A stretch of DNA of 64,000 bases from Alphaproteobacteria bacterium (GTDB taxonomy: Bacteria; Pseudomonadota; Alphaproteobacteria; JAUHZY01). Position 1 is the first letter of the stretch, and each line of letters starts with the position of its first letter. Below, piece after piece: positions 44,099 through 54,866 of this stretch. The stretch lies in contig JAUHZY010000001.1 in NCBI GenBank assembly GCA_030425825.1, forward strand, positions 1,088,834 through 1,152,833, written 5' to 3'. The notes beneath the pieces are model-generated. The model was not told where the DNA came from. It did no database searches and saw nothing but the letters and a program-made list of their open reading frames with translations. A program made the position numbers and the translations under genes.

Positions 44099-45322
44099 GT
44101 GACTTTTAATTATGATAGTTTTTTTTCAAAAAAACTTGAAGATATACAGCTGGAAGGTCGCTATCGGGTGTTTGCCGAGCTTGAGCGCACGGCTGAAAAC
44201 TTCCCCAAAGCAACATACCATGACGAGTCTGGCGCAACGCGTGAAATCACAATTTGGTGTGGAAATGATTATCTTGGCATGTCGCGTCATCCAAAAGTCA
44301 TAAAAGCAATGGCTGAAATGGTTCAAGAAGGCGGCGGCGGCGCAGGCGGCACACGCAATATTGCAGGAACAAACCACCACCATGTTTTACTAGAAAAAGA
44401 GCTTGCAGATTTGCACGACAAAGAAGCTGCCCTTATTTTCACTTCAGGGTTTGTTGCAAATGACTCTACGCTTTCAACGCTTGCTTCACAAATGCCAAAC
44501 ACCGTTATTTTTTCTGATGACCTTAATCATGCATCAATGATTCAAGGCATTCGAAGGTCGCGTGCTGAAAAACATATTTTTCGACATAATGATTTAGAAC
44601 ATTTAGAATCTCTCCTTCAATCTGTTGATATAAATCGCCCAAAAATTATCGCTTTTGAGTCTGTATACTCTATGGACAATAGTGTTGGGAAGATTTCTGA
44701 AATTTGCGCTTTGGCAAAGAAATATAATGCCATTACATTTCTTGATGAAGTTCACGCTGTTGGCCTTTATGGAAAGCGTGGCGGCGGCATTGCTGAAGAG
44801 CTGGGGGTCTCTGACCAAGTTGATGTGATTCAAGGAACACTTGCCAAAGGATTTGGTCTTATTGGTGGATATATCGCAGGGAACTCTAACTTCGTTGATT
44901 TTATTCGCTCATATGCTTCTGGGTTTATCTTTACAACTGCAATCTCTCCTGTGATTGCTGCAGGAGCTATTGCATCTGTACGCCACCTGAAAGCAAGCTC
45001 TACTGAGAGAAGCCAACATCAGCAGCAGGTTGCAAAATTTAAACAAGCCCTTCGTGACAGAAACATCACATTCATGGATTCACCGAGCCACATTGTTCCA
45101 GTGGTTATTGGCGAGGCTATTAAGTGTAAAAAAATATGCGACATCTTATTGGATGAATTCAACATATACGTACAGCCTATCAACTATCCAACTGTACCCC
45201 GTGGCACCGAGAGATTGCGCTTTACACCGAACCCCTTCCATAGCGACGCAATGATCGAAGACTGTGCAAATACGCTTGAATCTGTTTTAAATAGGTTTTC
45301 TTTGGATAAAGTCGCCGCTTAA
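44099..45322 (+). CDS. hemA: 5-aminolevulinate synthase
   Basis: Condenses glycine and succinyl-CoA to 5-aminolevulinate, the Shemin route found in alphaproteobacteria; 407 residues. A GTG start at 44099 has GAGGAG upstream. [38 protein letters not shown] and [17 protein letters not shown] fit the PLP enzyme, and the PLP lysine lies in [16 protein letters not shown]. It sits alone between purL and nuoH, away from hemC-hemD. Confidence 0.96.
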   Translation: MTFNYDSFFSKKLEDIQLEGRYRVFAELERTAENFPKATYHDESGATREITIWCGNDYLGMSRHPKVIKAMAEMVQEGGGGAGGTRNIAGTNHHHVLLEKELADLHDKEAALIFTSGFVANDSTLSTLASQMPNTVIFSDDLNHASMIQGIRRSRAEKHIFRHNDLEHLESLLQSVDINRPKIIAFESVYSMDNSVGKISEICALAKKYNAITFLDEVHAVGLYGKRGGGIAEELGVSDQVDVIQGTLAKGFGLIGGYIAGNSNFVDFIRSYASGFIFTTAISPVIAAGAIASVRHLKASSTERSQHQQQVAKFKQALRDRNITFMDSPSHIVPVVIGEAIKCKKICDILLDEFNIYVQPINYPTVPRGTERLRFTPNPFHSDAMIEDCANTLESVLNRFSLDKVAA

Positions 45323-45397
45323 CAGCGTTTATTTCTTGCCATTATGCGTGTAATCACTAATATAAAAATGAATTCTTGAGGAGTGAGAGTTTATCGA

Positions 45398-46426
45398 ATG
45401 TTGGATTTGATCCCTACATATTTGCTGCCGTTTTTGCCGCTGTTAAAAATTGTCCTTGGTATTTTATCAATTACAATGCCCTTGATGATTAGCGTTGCTT
45501 TTCTAACTTTGATGGAAAGAAAAGTGATTGGCGCGATGCAACTACGCAAAGGTCCAAATGTTGTTGGTCCTTTTGGATTGCTGCAACCTTTTGCAGATGG
45601 GCTTAAACTCTTTACAAAAGAAATCATTATTCCAGCAGGTGCAAATAAGATTCTTTTCATTATTGCACCCATGATTATCTTCACGCTGGCTTTGGTCGCC
45701 TGGGCTGTAGTTCCCTTTGGAGAAGGGCTGGTATTAGCCAACATTAACGTTGGTATTTTGTATCTTTTTGCAATTTCCTCACTTGGTGTTTATGGCATTA
45801 TCATCGCAGGCTGGGCAAGCAACTCTCGCTATGCTTTTTTAGGAGCACTACGTGCTGCGGCACAGATGGTCTCTTACGAGGTTTCAATTGGATTTGTTAT
45901 TGTAAGCATTCTTTTGAGCGTTGGCTCCCTCAATCTATCTGATATTGTTCTTGCACAAAAAGGCATGTGGTTTGCGCTGCCGCATTTACCAATGTTTATC
46001 ATCTTTTTTATCTCAGCTCTTGCAGAAACAAATCGTGCGCCATTTGACCTGCCAGAAGGAGAATCTGAGCTTGTCGGCGGTTATTTTGTTGAGTATTCTG
46101 GCATGCCTTTTGCGTTATTCTTTCTTGGTGAATATGCAAACATGATCTTGATGAGTGGGATGACCGTCATCTTATTTATGGGTGGATGGCTCCCTCCATT
46201 CGACATTATGCCTTTCAATATGGTGCCAGGTCCTATCTGGTTTATTCTGAAAATTGTTTTTGTTTTATTCTGCTTTATCTGGGTTCGTGCAACAATGCCA
46301 AGATTCCGTTACGATCAGTTGATGCGACTGGGGTGGAAGGTCTTCTTACCAATCTCTTTTGCGTGGGTTATTTTAACAAGTGGTTACCTGGTTTACTTTG
46401 ACAAACTTCCTGGATTGAAAGGTTAA
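45398..46426 (+). CDS. nuoH: NADH-quinone oxidoreductase subunit H
   Basis: Membrane subunit that joins the complex I arms and forms part of the quinone cavity; about 342 residues. [34 protein letters not shown] and [20 protein letters not shown] are diagnostic. The ATG at 45398 is chosen; a GTG at 45383 touches the GAGGAG site with no spacer. It begins the second part of a split nuo set: nuoA-G are not upstream, where hemA lies. Confidence 0.95.
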   Translation: MLDLIPTYLLPFLPLLKIVLGILSITMPLMISVAFLTLMERKVIGAMQLRKGPNVVGPFGLLQPFADGLKLFTKEIIIPAGANKILFIIAPMIIFTLALVAWAVVPFGEGLVLANINVGILYLFAISSLGVYGIIIAGWASNSRYAFLGALRAAAQMVSYEVSIGFVIVSILLSVGSLNLSDIVLAQKGMWFALPHLPMFIIFFISALAETNRAPFDLPEGESELVGGYFVEYSGMPFALFFLGEYANMILMSGMTVILFMGGWLPPFDIMPFNMVPGPIWFILKIVFVLFCFIWVRATMPRFRYDQLMRLGWKVFLPISFAWVILTSGYLVYFDKLPGLKG

Positions 46427-46428
46427 AA

Positions 46429-46923
46429 ATGTTTAAGGCACTCTCTCAGTTTGCAAGAAGCTTATTTCTGAAAGAAATTTTCGGGGGCATGGCCTTGACA
46501 CTCAAGTATTTTTTCAAAAAGAAATACACCTTGAACTATCCACACGAAAAAGGGCGTATCAGCCCAAGGTTTAGAGGCGAACATGCCTTAAGACGTTATG
46601 AAAACGGTGAAGAAAGGTGCATTTCCTGTAAGTTGTGTGAATCTGCCTGCCCTGCACAAGCTATCACAATTGAAGGCGCGCCACGAGAAGATGATGAGTC
46701 ACGCCGCACACTAAAATATGATATCGATATGACAAAGTGTATTTATTGTGGTTATTGCCAAGAAGCATGTCCTGTCGATGCAATTGTCGAAGGCCCCAAC
46801 TTTGAGTTTGGAACAGAGTCTCATGAAGAGCTTCTTTATAACAAAGAAAAGCTCCTTGATAATGGTGATAGATGGGAGCCTCAACTAGCGTTAAATATTG
46901 ACGAGGATGGGCCTTATAGATGA
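46429..46923 (+). CDS. nuoI: NADH-quinone oxidoreductase subunit I
   Basis: A 164-residue ferredoxin-like subunit carrying two [4Fe-4S] clusters, N6a and N6b. Cys motifs: [16 protein letters not shown] and [36 protein letters not shown] precedes them. It starts two bases after nuoH and overlaps nuoJ by four. Confidence 0.97.
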   Translation: MFKALSQFARSLFLKEIFGGMALTLKYFFKKKYTLNYPHEKGRISPRFRGEHALRRYENGEERCISCKLCESACPAQAITIEGAPREDDESRRTLKYDIDMTKCIYCGYCQEACPVDAIVEGPNFEFGTESHEELLYNKEKLLDNGDRWEPQLALNIDEDGPYR

Positions 46924-47522
46924 TTTATACATTTGGATTTTATCTTTTCTCATCGATTCTACTGGCCAGCTCAATCATGGTTGTTTTTGCACGTAACCCT
47001 GTTCATTCGGTCCTTTTCCTTATTCTTGCATTTTTTAACACTGCAGGTCTTTTTGTCTTGCTGGGTGCAGAGTTTTTAGGAATGATTCTGGTCATTGTTT
47101 ATGTTGGTGCTGTTGCTGTTTTATTCTTATTCGTAGTCATGATGCTTAACATTCATATGGCTGAATTAAAGTATAAATTGAAAGAACACCTACCCATTGG
47201 GCTTATGGTTGGTATCGTTTTATTTATTGAGCTTATTATGGCTTTCATTGGTTGGTCTGTTGCAGACGGACGTGCTGAGCTTGCTTCTCCGACGCCTGCA
47301 GGCATTGAAAACAGTGTTGCTTTAGGGCAGTTAATTTATACGAAATACTTTATGCTTTTCCAGCTAAGCGGCCTTGTTCTCTTGGTGGCAATGATTGGAT
47401 CAATTGTCTTAACACTTAATCACCGCAAGGGAATTAAAAAACAAAATATCGCAGATCAAGTTGCACGCAGCCGAGATGAGGCCGTCAAACTCGTTGATGT
47501 GCCTATCGGGAAAGGTGTTTAA
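46920..47522 (+). CDS. nuoJ: NADH-quinone oxidoreductase subunit J
   Basis: A 200-residue membrane subunit with five membrane segments. The conserved [20 protein letters not shown] and [20 protein letters not shown] (the pi-bulge helix) are present. Next to nuoK with no gap. Confidence 0.96.
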   Translation: MIYTFGFYLFSSILLASSIMVVFARNPVHSVLFLILAFFNTAGLFVLLGAEFLGMILVIVYVGAVAVLFLFVVMMLNIHMAELKYKLKEHLPIGLMVGIVLFIELIMAFIGWSVADGRAELASPTPAGIENSVALGQLIYTKYFMLFQLSGLVLLVAMIGSIVLTLNHRKGIKKQNIADQVARSRDEAVKLVDVPIGKGV

Positions 47523-47831
47523 ATGGCTATTACCTTATTTCACTATATTGCCCTAAGCGCGATCATTTTTACACTTGGAATTGTTGGTATTTTTCTAAAT
47601 CGTCGTAATGTTATTGTTATTTTGATGTGTGTTGAGCTTATTCTTTTATCAGTTAACTTGAATCTTGTAACATTTTCGACATCCATGTCAGATATGACAG
47701 GACAAGTCTTTTCAATGTTTATTTTAACTGTTGCTGCAGCTGAGGCTGCTATTGGCCTTGCAATTGTTGTTGTATATTTTAGAAACAGAGGAAGCATCAA
47801 TATTGAAAAAATTGATGCCATGAAGGGATAA
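47523..47831 (+). CDS. nuoK: NADH-quinone oxidoreductase subunit K
   Basis: A 102-residue three-helix membrane subunit. [20 protein letters not shown] and [20 protein letters not shown] contain the two conserved membrane Glu residues used in proton transfer. Confidence 0.96.
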   Translation: MAITLFHYIALSAIIFTLGIVGIFLNRRNVIVILMCVELILLSVNLNLVTFSTSMSDMTGQVFSMFILTVAAAEAAIGLAIVVVYFRNRGSINIEKIDAMKG

Positions 47832-47836
47832 AATTT

Positions 47837-49783
47837 ATGTCACCACTTCATTACTCACTTATTGTCTTTTTACCTTTAATTGGATCGCTGATTGTTGGTG
47901 TTTTCTTTAATAAAATAACAAATAAAGGTGCACAACTTATAACATCTTCATGTGTTTGTCTTGCTGCACTCCTTGCTATTATTGGTTTTGTTAATGTTGC
48001 CTTGCATGATAATGCTCTCTCTGTTTTTGTCTTGGATTGGATAACATCAGGAGAACTTAATGCACCATGGAAATTACGTTTTGATACATTAAGTATTGTT
48101 ATGTTGTGCGTTGTGACAATTGTTTCATCAATGGTGCATATTTATTCTATTGGGTATATGCATCACGACCCATCTATTCCTCGCTTCATGGCCTATTTAA
48201 GCCTCTTTACATTTTTCATGAATATGTTGGTCACATCAGATAACTTAATTCAGTTATTTTTTGGCTGGGAAGGTGTTGGTCTTGCTTCTTATTTGCTGAT
48301 CGGATTTTGGAACGAAAAAAAATCAGCAAACAAAGCTTCTATTAAAGCTTTTGTCGTGAATCGTGTCGGTGATTTCGGTTTTGCTTTGGGAATTATGGCC
48401 GTTTATGTCATCTTCAAATCTGTTAACTTCAATACAATTTTTGCAAATGCAGCGCTACATAGTCAAACAGAGCTTTCTCTTCTAGGTTATCAAGTCCATG
48501 GTTTAACATTGGCCTGTATTCTGCTGTTTATTGGTGCAATGGGTAAGTCGGCACAGCTCGGCCTACACACTTGGTTACCTGACGCAATGGAAGGACCTAC
48601 GCCTGTCTCCGCATTGATTCATGCAGCAACAATGGTAACGGCTGGTGTCTTCATGCTTGTCAGACTTTCTCCATTGTTTGAGTTTGCACCAAGTGCCCTT
48701 GCCATTGTGACAATTGTTGGTGCTTGTACAGCCTTCTTTGCCGCGACAGTTGGTATGACTCAATTTGATATTAAACGCGTTATCGCTTATTCAACATGCT
48801 CACAACTTGGGTACATGTTTTTTGCCATTGGCGTTTCAGCATATACTGCTGCAATGTTCCACTTGGTAACGCACGCTTTCTTCAAGGCACTTCTTTTCCT
48901 CTGTGCAGGGTCCGTTATTCATGGTGTTGATGGTGAACAAGATATGCGCAATATGGGAGGGCTTTACAAACTGATGCCTTATACCTATGCCTTCATGTGG
49001 ATTGGCAGCTTAGCACTTGCAGGAATTCCTCTCTTCGCTGGATATTATTCCAAAGATATGATCTTAGAAGCTGCTTGGGCCTCACATGGATTCGGTGCAC
49101 ATTTTGCTTATTTCATGGGTATTGCCGCTGCGCTTATGACTGCTTTTTACTCTTGGAGATTACTTTTCATGACATTTCATGGCACACCAAGAATGCCGAA
49201 AAAGGTTTTGTCCCATGTTCATGAGTCCCCTTCTGTTATGTTGTTTCCATTATTCATTCTTGCGATTGGCGCCCTCTTCTCTGGCGCGTTGGGATATGAG
49301 CTGTTCGTAGGACATGGTCGTGTTGATTTCTGGCAAGCTGCCATTTTTGTCTTACCTGCACATGACAGCGTTGAACACGCCCACCACGTTCCTCTTTGGG
49401 TCAAAAAGCTGCCTCTTGTTGTGGCTGTTTTTGGTATTGGGCTTGCCTATCTTGCATATATGAAGCGCAAGAATCTTCCCGAAAAAATTACACAAGCATG
49501 CCCACGCCTATACCAGTTTTTCTTTAACAAATGGTATTTTGACGAGCTTTATGACACGGTTTTTGTAAAACCAACAAAAAAAGCTGGTCTTTGGTTTTGG
49601 CAAAAAATTGATGTCGGCGTCATTGATCGCTTTGGCCCTAATGGTATTGCCGCAGCTGCACAGCGTATAAGTAGATATACCTCAAGCCTACAGACTGGTT
49701 ACATATATCATTATGCTTTCGCGATGGTTTTTGGCGTTGTTGTTTTGATGACTGTCTATCTTTTCGGAATTAAAGGACTGTAA
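47837..49783 (+). CDS. nuoL: NADH-quinone oxidoreductase subunit L
   Basis: A 648-residue antiporter-like subunit at the end of the membrane arm. FFGWEGVGLASYLLIGFW holds the key membrane Glu, and GAMGKSAQLGLHTWLPDAME the key Lys; AYSTCSQLGYMFFAIG follows. The long lateral helix occupies the last 130 residues. Confidence 0.97.
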   Translation: MSPLHYSLIVFLPLIGSLIVGVFFNKITNKGAQLITSSCVCLAALLAIIGFVNVALHDNALSVFVLDWITSGELNAPWKLRFDTLSIVMLCVVTIVSSMVHIYSIGYMHHDPSIPRFMAYLSLFTFFMNMLVTSDNLIQLFFGWEGVGLASYLLIGFWNEKKSANKASIKAFVVNRVGDFGFALGIMAVYVIFKSVNFNTIFANAALHSQTELSLLGYQVHGLTLACILLFIGAMGKSAQLGLHTWLPDAMEGPTPVSALIHAATMVTAGVFMLVRLSPLFEFAPSALAIVTIVGACTAFFAATVGMTQFDIKRVIAYSTCSQLGYMFFAIGVSAYTAAMFHLVTHAFFKALLFLCAGSVIHGVDGEQDMRNMGGLYKLMPYTYAFMWIGSLALAGIPLFAGYYSKDMILEAAWASHGFGAHFAYFMGIAAALMTAFYSWRLLFMTFHGTPRMPKKVLSHVHESPSVMLFPLFILAIGALFSGALGYELFVGHGRVDFWQAAIFVLPAHDSVEHAHHVPLWVKKLPLVVAVFGIGLAYLAYMKRKNLPEKITQACPRLYQFFFNKWYFDELYDTVFVKPTKKAGLWFWQKIDVGVIDRFGPNGIAAAAQRISRYTSSLQTGYIYHYAFAMVFGVVVLMTVYLFGIKGL

Positions 49784-49784
49784 A

Positions 49785-51350
49785 ATGCTGGATTGGCCGC
49801 TTTTAACACTAACAATATTTCTGCCAACATTTGGCGCGTTTTTCATTTTCTTTATTCGCAATGAGAATCCCGAAATTGTCACACGCAACGCACGTTATGT
49901 TGCAATGTGGGTGAGTGGCTTTACGTTTGTACTTTCTCTTCTTCTACTGCGCGATTTTGACTTTGCTGCAGCAGGTGACTTTCAATTTGTAAACCGTTTT
50001 GCATTCTCTTCAAATTCTTTCTTTTCTTATTATGTTGGTGTTGATGGTATTTCTCTCGCTTTCATTCTTTTATCTACCTTTCTAACGCCACTATGTATCC
50101 TCAGCTCGAAGCACGCCATCAAGAAAAATGTTAAAGAGTTCATGATTGCTTTTCTGCTGCTTGAAACCTTTATGATTGGGACCTTTTCTTCTTTGAACCT
50201 TGTTATTTTCTATATTTTCTTTGAAGCTGTTTTGATTCCAATGTTTTTGATCATTGGAATTTGGGGCGGGGAGCGTCGGGTTTACGCTGCTTTTAAGTTC
50301 TTTCTTTATACGTTATTAGGCTCTGTTTTAATGTTAATTGCCATTATGGTTATCCACCATAAAACTGGCACATCTAACATTCCTGAACTGATGTTCCAAA
50401 ACCTTCTAGATCCAACGACACAAAAATGGTTGTGGGTTGCGTTTTTTGCTTCTTTTGCTGTGAAGGTTCCTATGTGGCCTGTACACACATGGTTACCAGA
50501 CGCTCACGTAGAAGCGCCAACAGCTGGTTCCGTTATTCTTGCGGGTGTTTTGCTAAAAATGGGTGGCTATGGGTTTTTAAGGTTAAGCTTGCCAATTCTT
50601 CCTGACGCTTCTGTTTATTTTGCACCCTTTATGTTTGTTCTAAGTGTTCTTGCTATCATTGTCACTTCACTTATCGCCTTTGCACAGAAAGATATGAAGA
50701 AGCTGATTGCTTATTCCTCTGTGGCGCATATGGGATTTGTAACACTTGGTCTTTTTGCTTTGAATCTACAAGGTATCCAAGGGGCTATCATGGTGATGAT
50801 ATCTCATGGTCTTGTTTCTGCTGCATTATTTCTTTGTGTTGGTGTTGTTTATGATCGCCTTCACACACGCGAGATTGCGCGCTATGGTGGTCTTGTGAAG
50901 AAAATGCCTGTTTATGCAACTGTCTTTATGTTTTTTATTTTCGCCAGCGTTGGGCTGCCTGGAACATCTGGTTTTGTTGGTGAGTTCTTATCACTTGTCG
51001 GCGTTTTCCAAGCAAACAAGATCATTGCTGCCTTTGCGACACTTGGGGTTATTTTAGGCGCTGTTTACTCTCTATGGCTTTATCGAGAAGTTGTTTTTGG
51101 CGTGATCATCAATAAAGACCTAGAAATCATGAAAGATCTTACGCTTCGAGAAAAGCTTGTGTTTATTCCACTTATTGTCATGACCCTTTTCTTTGGCATA
51201 TACCCGAAGCCTCTTTTACAGCTTGTAGAAGAGCCAAGCGCGAAAATTGTTGCTATTTATACGTTACCTGACACATTGTCAGAAAACCTTGTGCGACCAT
51301 CAACGATCAATATTGATGAGAAAAATAATCAAGAACATGGGGGACATTAA
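49785..51350 (+). CDS. nuoM: NADH-quinone oxidoreductase subunit M
   Basis: A 521-residue antiporter-like subunit. FEAVLIPMFLIIGIWGGERR carries the conserved Glu, and VKVPMWPVHTWLPDAHVEAP the conserved Lys. KLIAYSSVAHMGFVTLG is typical. It follows nuoL by one base. Confidence 0.97.
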   Translation: MLDWPLLTLTIFLPTFGAFFIFFIRNENPEIVTRNARYVAMWVSGFTFVLSLLLLRDFDFAAAGDFQFVNRFAFSSNSFFSYYVGVDGISLAFILLSTFLTPLCILSSKHAIKKNVKEFMIAFLLLETFMIGTFSSLNLVIFYIFFEAVLIPMFLIIGIWGGERRVYAAFKFFLYTLLGSVLMLIAIMVIHHKTGTSNIPELMFQNLLDPTTQKWLWVAFFASFAVKVPMWPVHTWLPDAHVEAPTAGSVILAGVLLKMGGYGFLRLSLPILPDASVYFAPFMFVLSVLAIIVTSLIAFAQKDMKKLIAYSSVAHMGFVTLGLFALNLQGIQGAIMVMISHGLVSAALFLCVGVVYDRLHTREIARYGGLVKKMPVYATVFMFFIFASVGLPGTSGFVGEFLSLVGVFQANKIIAAFATLGVILGAVYSLWLYREVVFGVIINKDLEIMKDLTLREKLVFIPLIVMTLFFGIYPKPLLQLVEEPSAKIVAIYTLPDTLSENLVRPSTINIDEKNNQEHGGH

Positions 51351-51352
51351 GA

Positions 51353-52819
51353 ATGTCATTTATTGATTTTTTACCCGCGATTTCAGAAATATACTTAATC
51401 ATCTGTACACTTGTTCTTTTATTGCTGGGCGTCTTTGGTCTAGGACATCAATTAAAACGCATTACATCCATTTCACTCACTGCTCTGGTGGGAACAATTT
51501 TATTGATTGTTTTAAGTCCCCCTCAAGGCAGTGTTGTTATTTTCAATGGCCTTTTTACCGTCGATAACTTTGTCGTGATGATGAAGGCCATTACTGTTGT
51601 TGCAGCCTTGGTTAGTTTGCTACTTACAATGGATCAAGTCTCTAACGAAAATGACCCAACCTTCTTTATCCCTTGGGAATATCCTGTTCTTTTACTGTTC
51701 TCAACACTTGGCATGATGGTCATGATCTCTGCCAATGACTTTATGTCTGTTTATATTGGGCTAGAACTACATAGTCTGCCTCTTTACGTTATGGCTGCAA
51801 TTCAACGTGAAAACTTAAAATCAACTGAAGCTGGGATAAAATACTTCATCCTTGGTGCTGTGGCGTCTGGTCTTTTACTGTATGGTATTTCTTTGACATA
51901 TGGTTTTGCTGGATCAACTAATTTTGATGCTCTCGAGAAGCTCTTTGCTTCTCAACAAATCATTTCTATTGGCACACTTGTCGGTCTTGTTTTTATTCTT
52001 TGTGGGCTAGCATTCAAAGTTGCGGCTGTACCTTTCCATATGTGGTCACCTGATGTCTATGAAGGAACCCCAACAACTGTGACAAGCTTTATTGCTTCTG
52101 CCCCTAAAATTGCTGCAATTGCTGTTATTTTGCGCATTTTTTATGGCCCTTATCACTATCTAGCAGCACAATGGCAATTGATTGTTATTGTGATTGCAGT
52201 CTTTTCAATGTTCGTCGGTGCTTTCGGAGCACTACAACAGAAAAATATCAAACGCCTTCTCGCCTACAGTTCTGTCTCGCACATCGGGTACGCTTTAGTT
52301 GGTATCGCAGCTGCAAATCATTTTGGCCTTCAAGCTGTGATTATTTATATGACACTTTATGTGGTTAGCGCACTGGGCATTTTTGCAGCACTTCTTACGC
52401 TTAGGAAATCTGGCAAAGGAATTACAAATATCTCTGAATTTGCAGGCCTAAGTAAAACGCATCCATTCTCTGCTGTTTGTATGGCCATCTTTATGTTTTC
52501 TATGGCAGGTATTCCTCCTCTTGCAGGTTTCTTTGGTAAGTTTTATGTCTTCATGTCTGCCGTACAATCCAGCCTCTACTTTCTTGCCGTCATTGGCGTT
52601 CTAGCAAGTGTGATTGGGGCTTATTACTATCTTAGAATTATTAAGATAATGTATTTTGATACAACAGAAGCGTCACTTGATCACATGCGTGAAGGAACAA
52701 CGAGTAAAGTTATTATGACGATTTGTGGCATCACACTTCTGACGTTTTTTATCGCATCAGACTGGCTTCTCTCCTTAAGCGCAGGAGCCGCTGAAACACT
52801 TCTGACATCTATTCCCTAA
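51353..52819 (+). CDS. nuoN: NADH-quinone oxidoreductase subunit N
   Basis: A 488-residue antiporter-like subunit. YIGLELHSLPLYVMAAIQR has the conserved Glu, and FKVAAVPFHMWSPDVYEGTP the conserved Lys. RLLAYSSVSHIGYALVG is also present. Last nuo gene; birA starts six bases on. Confidence 0.97.
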   Translation: MSFIDFLPAISEIYLIICTLVLLLLGVFGLGHQLKRITSISLTALVGTILLIVLSPPQGSVVIFNGLFTVDNFVVMMKAITVVAALVSLLLTMDQVSNENDPTFFIPWEYPVLLLFSTLGMMVMISANDFMSVYIGLELHSLPLYVMAAIQRENLKSTEAGIKYFILGAVASGLLLYGISLTYGFAGSTNFDALEKLFASQQIISIGTLVGLVFILCGLAFKVAAVPFHMWSPDVYEGTPTTVTSFIASAPKIAAIAVILRIFYGPYHYLAAQWQLIVIVIAVFSMFVGAFGALQQKNIKRLLAYSSVSHIGYALVGIAAANHFGLQAVIIYMTLYVVSALGIFAALLTLRKSGKGITNISEFAGLSKTHPFSAVCMAIFMFSMAGIPPLAGFFGKFYVFMSAVQSSLYFLAVIGVLASVIGAYYYLRIIKIMYFDTTEASLDHMREGTTSKVIMTICGITLLTFFIASDWLLSLSAGAAETLLTSIP

Positions 52820-52825
52820 AGCTAT

Positions 52826-53518
52826 ATGTTCTATTGCTTGCACTATTTTGACACGGTGAACAGCACAAACACTGTAGCAAAGGAAAAGACATTCCCCCTA
52901 CCTGCCGTTATCTTTTGTGAAAAGCAAGACAATGGGCATGGCAGGAATGGAAAAAAATGGGTGTCTAAACCTGGCAATCTTTTCATGACCATCTGTCTCG
53001 AAAATCACTTTGGTACAAAAGCAACAGAACTTTCTTTTGTCGCTGGTCTTGCAATCTACGATGCTGTGGCCTCCTATAGTGAAACAAAACCAGTATTAAA
53101 GTGGCCAAATGATGTCCTTGTTCATGAAAAGAAAATATCTGGGATACTGATCGAAAATACTGGTGATAAAATCTTCATTGGCATTGGGGTAAATCTTTTT
53201 AATCACCCTGAAAACCTTGATCAAGATTGTTGCCACCTTTCTGAAATAAGCGACCAAAGTTTTGGTCGTGATGACATCCTTCTAAAAGTTATCGAGAAGT
53301 TTGAGGTGTATAAATCCCTTTGGCAAAAAGATGGGGTTTCTATAATTTACAATCTTTGGTCTGAGCGATCTTTCCCTCGAGGGAAAGAGCTGACGGTTTA
53401 TCTTGAAAAACATAAGGAAAAAGGGTTGTATGAAGGAATTGATGAAGAAGGGTGTCTTCTTCTTAAGACAGATAACAAAGTGATAAAAATAACAACGGCC
53501 GATGTCAGATTACAATAA
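52826..53518 (+). CDS. birA: biotin-[acetyl-CoA carboxylase] ligase, without DNA-binding domain
   Basis: Attaches biotin to the carboxylase carrier protein; 230 residues. The ATP/biotin motif GHGRNGKKWVSKPGNLFMT and KWPNDVLVHEKKISGILIE are clear. The short form starts at the catalytic domain and lacks the helix-turn-helix of E. coli BirA, so it does not act as a repressor. Placed after nuoN and overlapping rnj by 17 bases, as in many alphaproteobacteria. Confidence 0.93.
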   Translation: MFYCLHYFDTVNSTNTVAKEKTFPLPAVIFCEKQDNGHGRNGKKWVSKPGNLFMTICLENHFGTKATELSFVAGLAIYDAVASYSETKPVLKWPNDVLVHEKKISGILIENTGDKIFIGIGVNLFNHPENLDQDCCHLSEISDQSFGRDDILLKVIEKFEVYKSLWQKDGVSIIYNLWSERSFPRGKELTVYLEKHKEKGLYEGIDEEGCLLLKTDNKVIKITTADVRLQ

Positions 53519-54866
53519 AGACGACCTTCTCTTCGTTCCTTTAGGTGGTACCGGTGAAATTGGTATGAACCTTAACCTTTACCATTACCAAGGTAAGTGG
53601 CTTATTGTCGATATGGGCGTGATGTTCAATGATGAAGAGCTCTCGAAAATGGGCATTGATGTCATTGCACCAGACCCTTCTTTTATTGAGAAATATGTTG
53701 ATGATGTTGTTGGTATTGTTTTAACACATGGTCATGAAGATCATATTGGTGCCATCCAATATTTATGGGACCGCTTTCAATGTACTGTTTACGCGACACG
53801 TTTTACAGGCATCTTGCTTTTTGAAAAACTCAAAGAAGTTGGCCTGGCAAGAAAAGTACCTATTCACACTATTCCTTTATCAACACGTTTTTCTTTAGGG
53901 CCATTTGATATTGAATATGTTTCAATTACACATTCAATTCCTGAAGCTAATGCTCTTGCCATTCGCACAGAAGCAGGCAACATCCTACACACAGGTGACT
54001 GGAAATTTGATCCATCACCATTGATTTGCGATGAAACTGACACATCATCCCTTAAAAGGTTCGCTGATGAAGGCGTTCTTGCACTGGTAGGTGACTCAAC
54101 AAATGCAATGGTTGAAGGTACCTCTGGTTCCGAGTTAACAGCACGAGAAGGATTGACAGAGTTATTCCAGGGATTGAAAAAAGGATGCATTTTTGTTGGA
54201 TGCTTTGCTAGTAACATTGCGCGTCTTGAGTCTATTGCCATAGCTGCACATGAAAGCGGACGCGCTGTTTACTTAGCAGGAAGATCTCTTCACCGTTATA
54301 CAATGGTCGCAAAAAAATCTGGTTATATGAAAAATATTCCGAACTTCTTAAATGACCGTGAGATTAAAAAAATACCAATGGATAATACTGTTATTATTTG
54401 TACAGGTTCGCAAGGTGAGAATCGTGCAGCGCTTAGCCGAATTGCTGCTGATAAACACCATTTTTTATCCTTGAAAAAAGGTGACCACGTTGTCTTTTCA
54501 TCGCGTGAAATACCCGGCAATGAGGAACGCATCCAAGAGATGAAAAACCAGCTTCTTGCTTTAGGAGCCAATATACACACAGCTGAAGAATACAACATAC
54601 ATGTTTCTGGACATCCTGCACGTGAAGAGCTAGCAACCATGTATGAAATGATCAAACCTCGCTTTGCCATCCCAACACATGGAGAAAGTGATCACTTAAA
54701 AGCACATAAAGAGCTTGCAGAAGATTGTGGCGTTGAAAGCGCGCTGCATATTAAGAACGGAGATGTCGTGAAACTGAATGACGAGTTTCCACGTGTGATA
54801 GATGAAATTGAATCCGGCCGCCTTGGGTTGGATAAAGGCTTTCTAAGATCGTTGCGTACTTCTTAA
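53502..54866 (+). CDS. rnj: ribonuclease J, C-terminally short
   Basis: Metallo-beta-lactamase/beta-CASP RNase with endo- and 5'-exonuclease activity. Zinc motif HGHEDH at residues 76-81, then HTGDWKFD and VGDSTNAMVEG. The beta-CASP part ends with SGHPAREELATMYEMIKPRF and PTHGE. The protein has 454 residues; alphaproteobacterial RNase J is usually near 550. The stop falls after SGRLGLDKGFLRSLRTS, where the linker to the C-terminal domain would begin, so that domain is missing. I found no continuation in the other frames downstream. Confidence 0.9.
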   Translation: MSDYNKDDLLFVPLGGTGEIGMNLNLYHYQGKWLIVDMGVMFNDEELSKMGIDVIAPDPSFIEKYVDDVVGIVLTHGHEDHIGAIQYLWDRFQCTVYATRFTGILLFEKLKEVGLARKVPIHTIPLSTRFSLGPFDIEYVSITHSIPEANALAIRTEAGNILHTGDWKFDPSPLICDETDTSSLKRFADEGVLALVGDSTNAMVEGTSGSELTAREGLTELFQGLKKGCIFVGCFASNIARLESIAIAAHESGRAVYLAGRSLHRYTMVAKKSGYMKNIPNFLNDREIKKIPMDNTVIICTGSQGENRAALSRIAADKHHFLSLKKGDHVVFSSREIPGNEERIQEMKNQLLALGANIHTAEEYNIHVSGHPAREELATMYEMIKPRFAIPTHGESDHLKAHKELAEDCGVESALHIKNGDVVKLNDEFPRVIDEIESGRLGLDKGFLRSLRTS

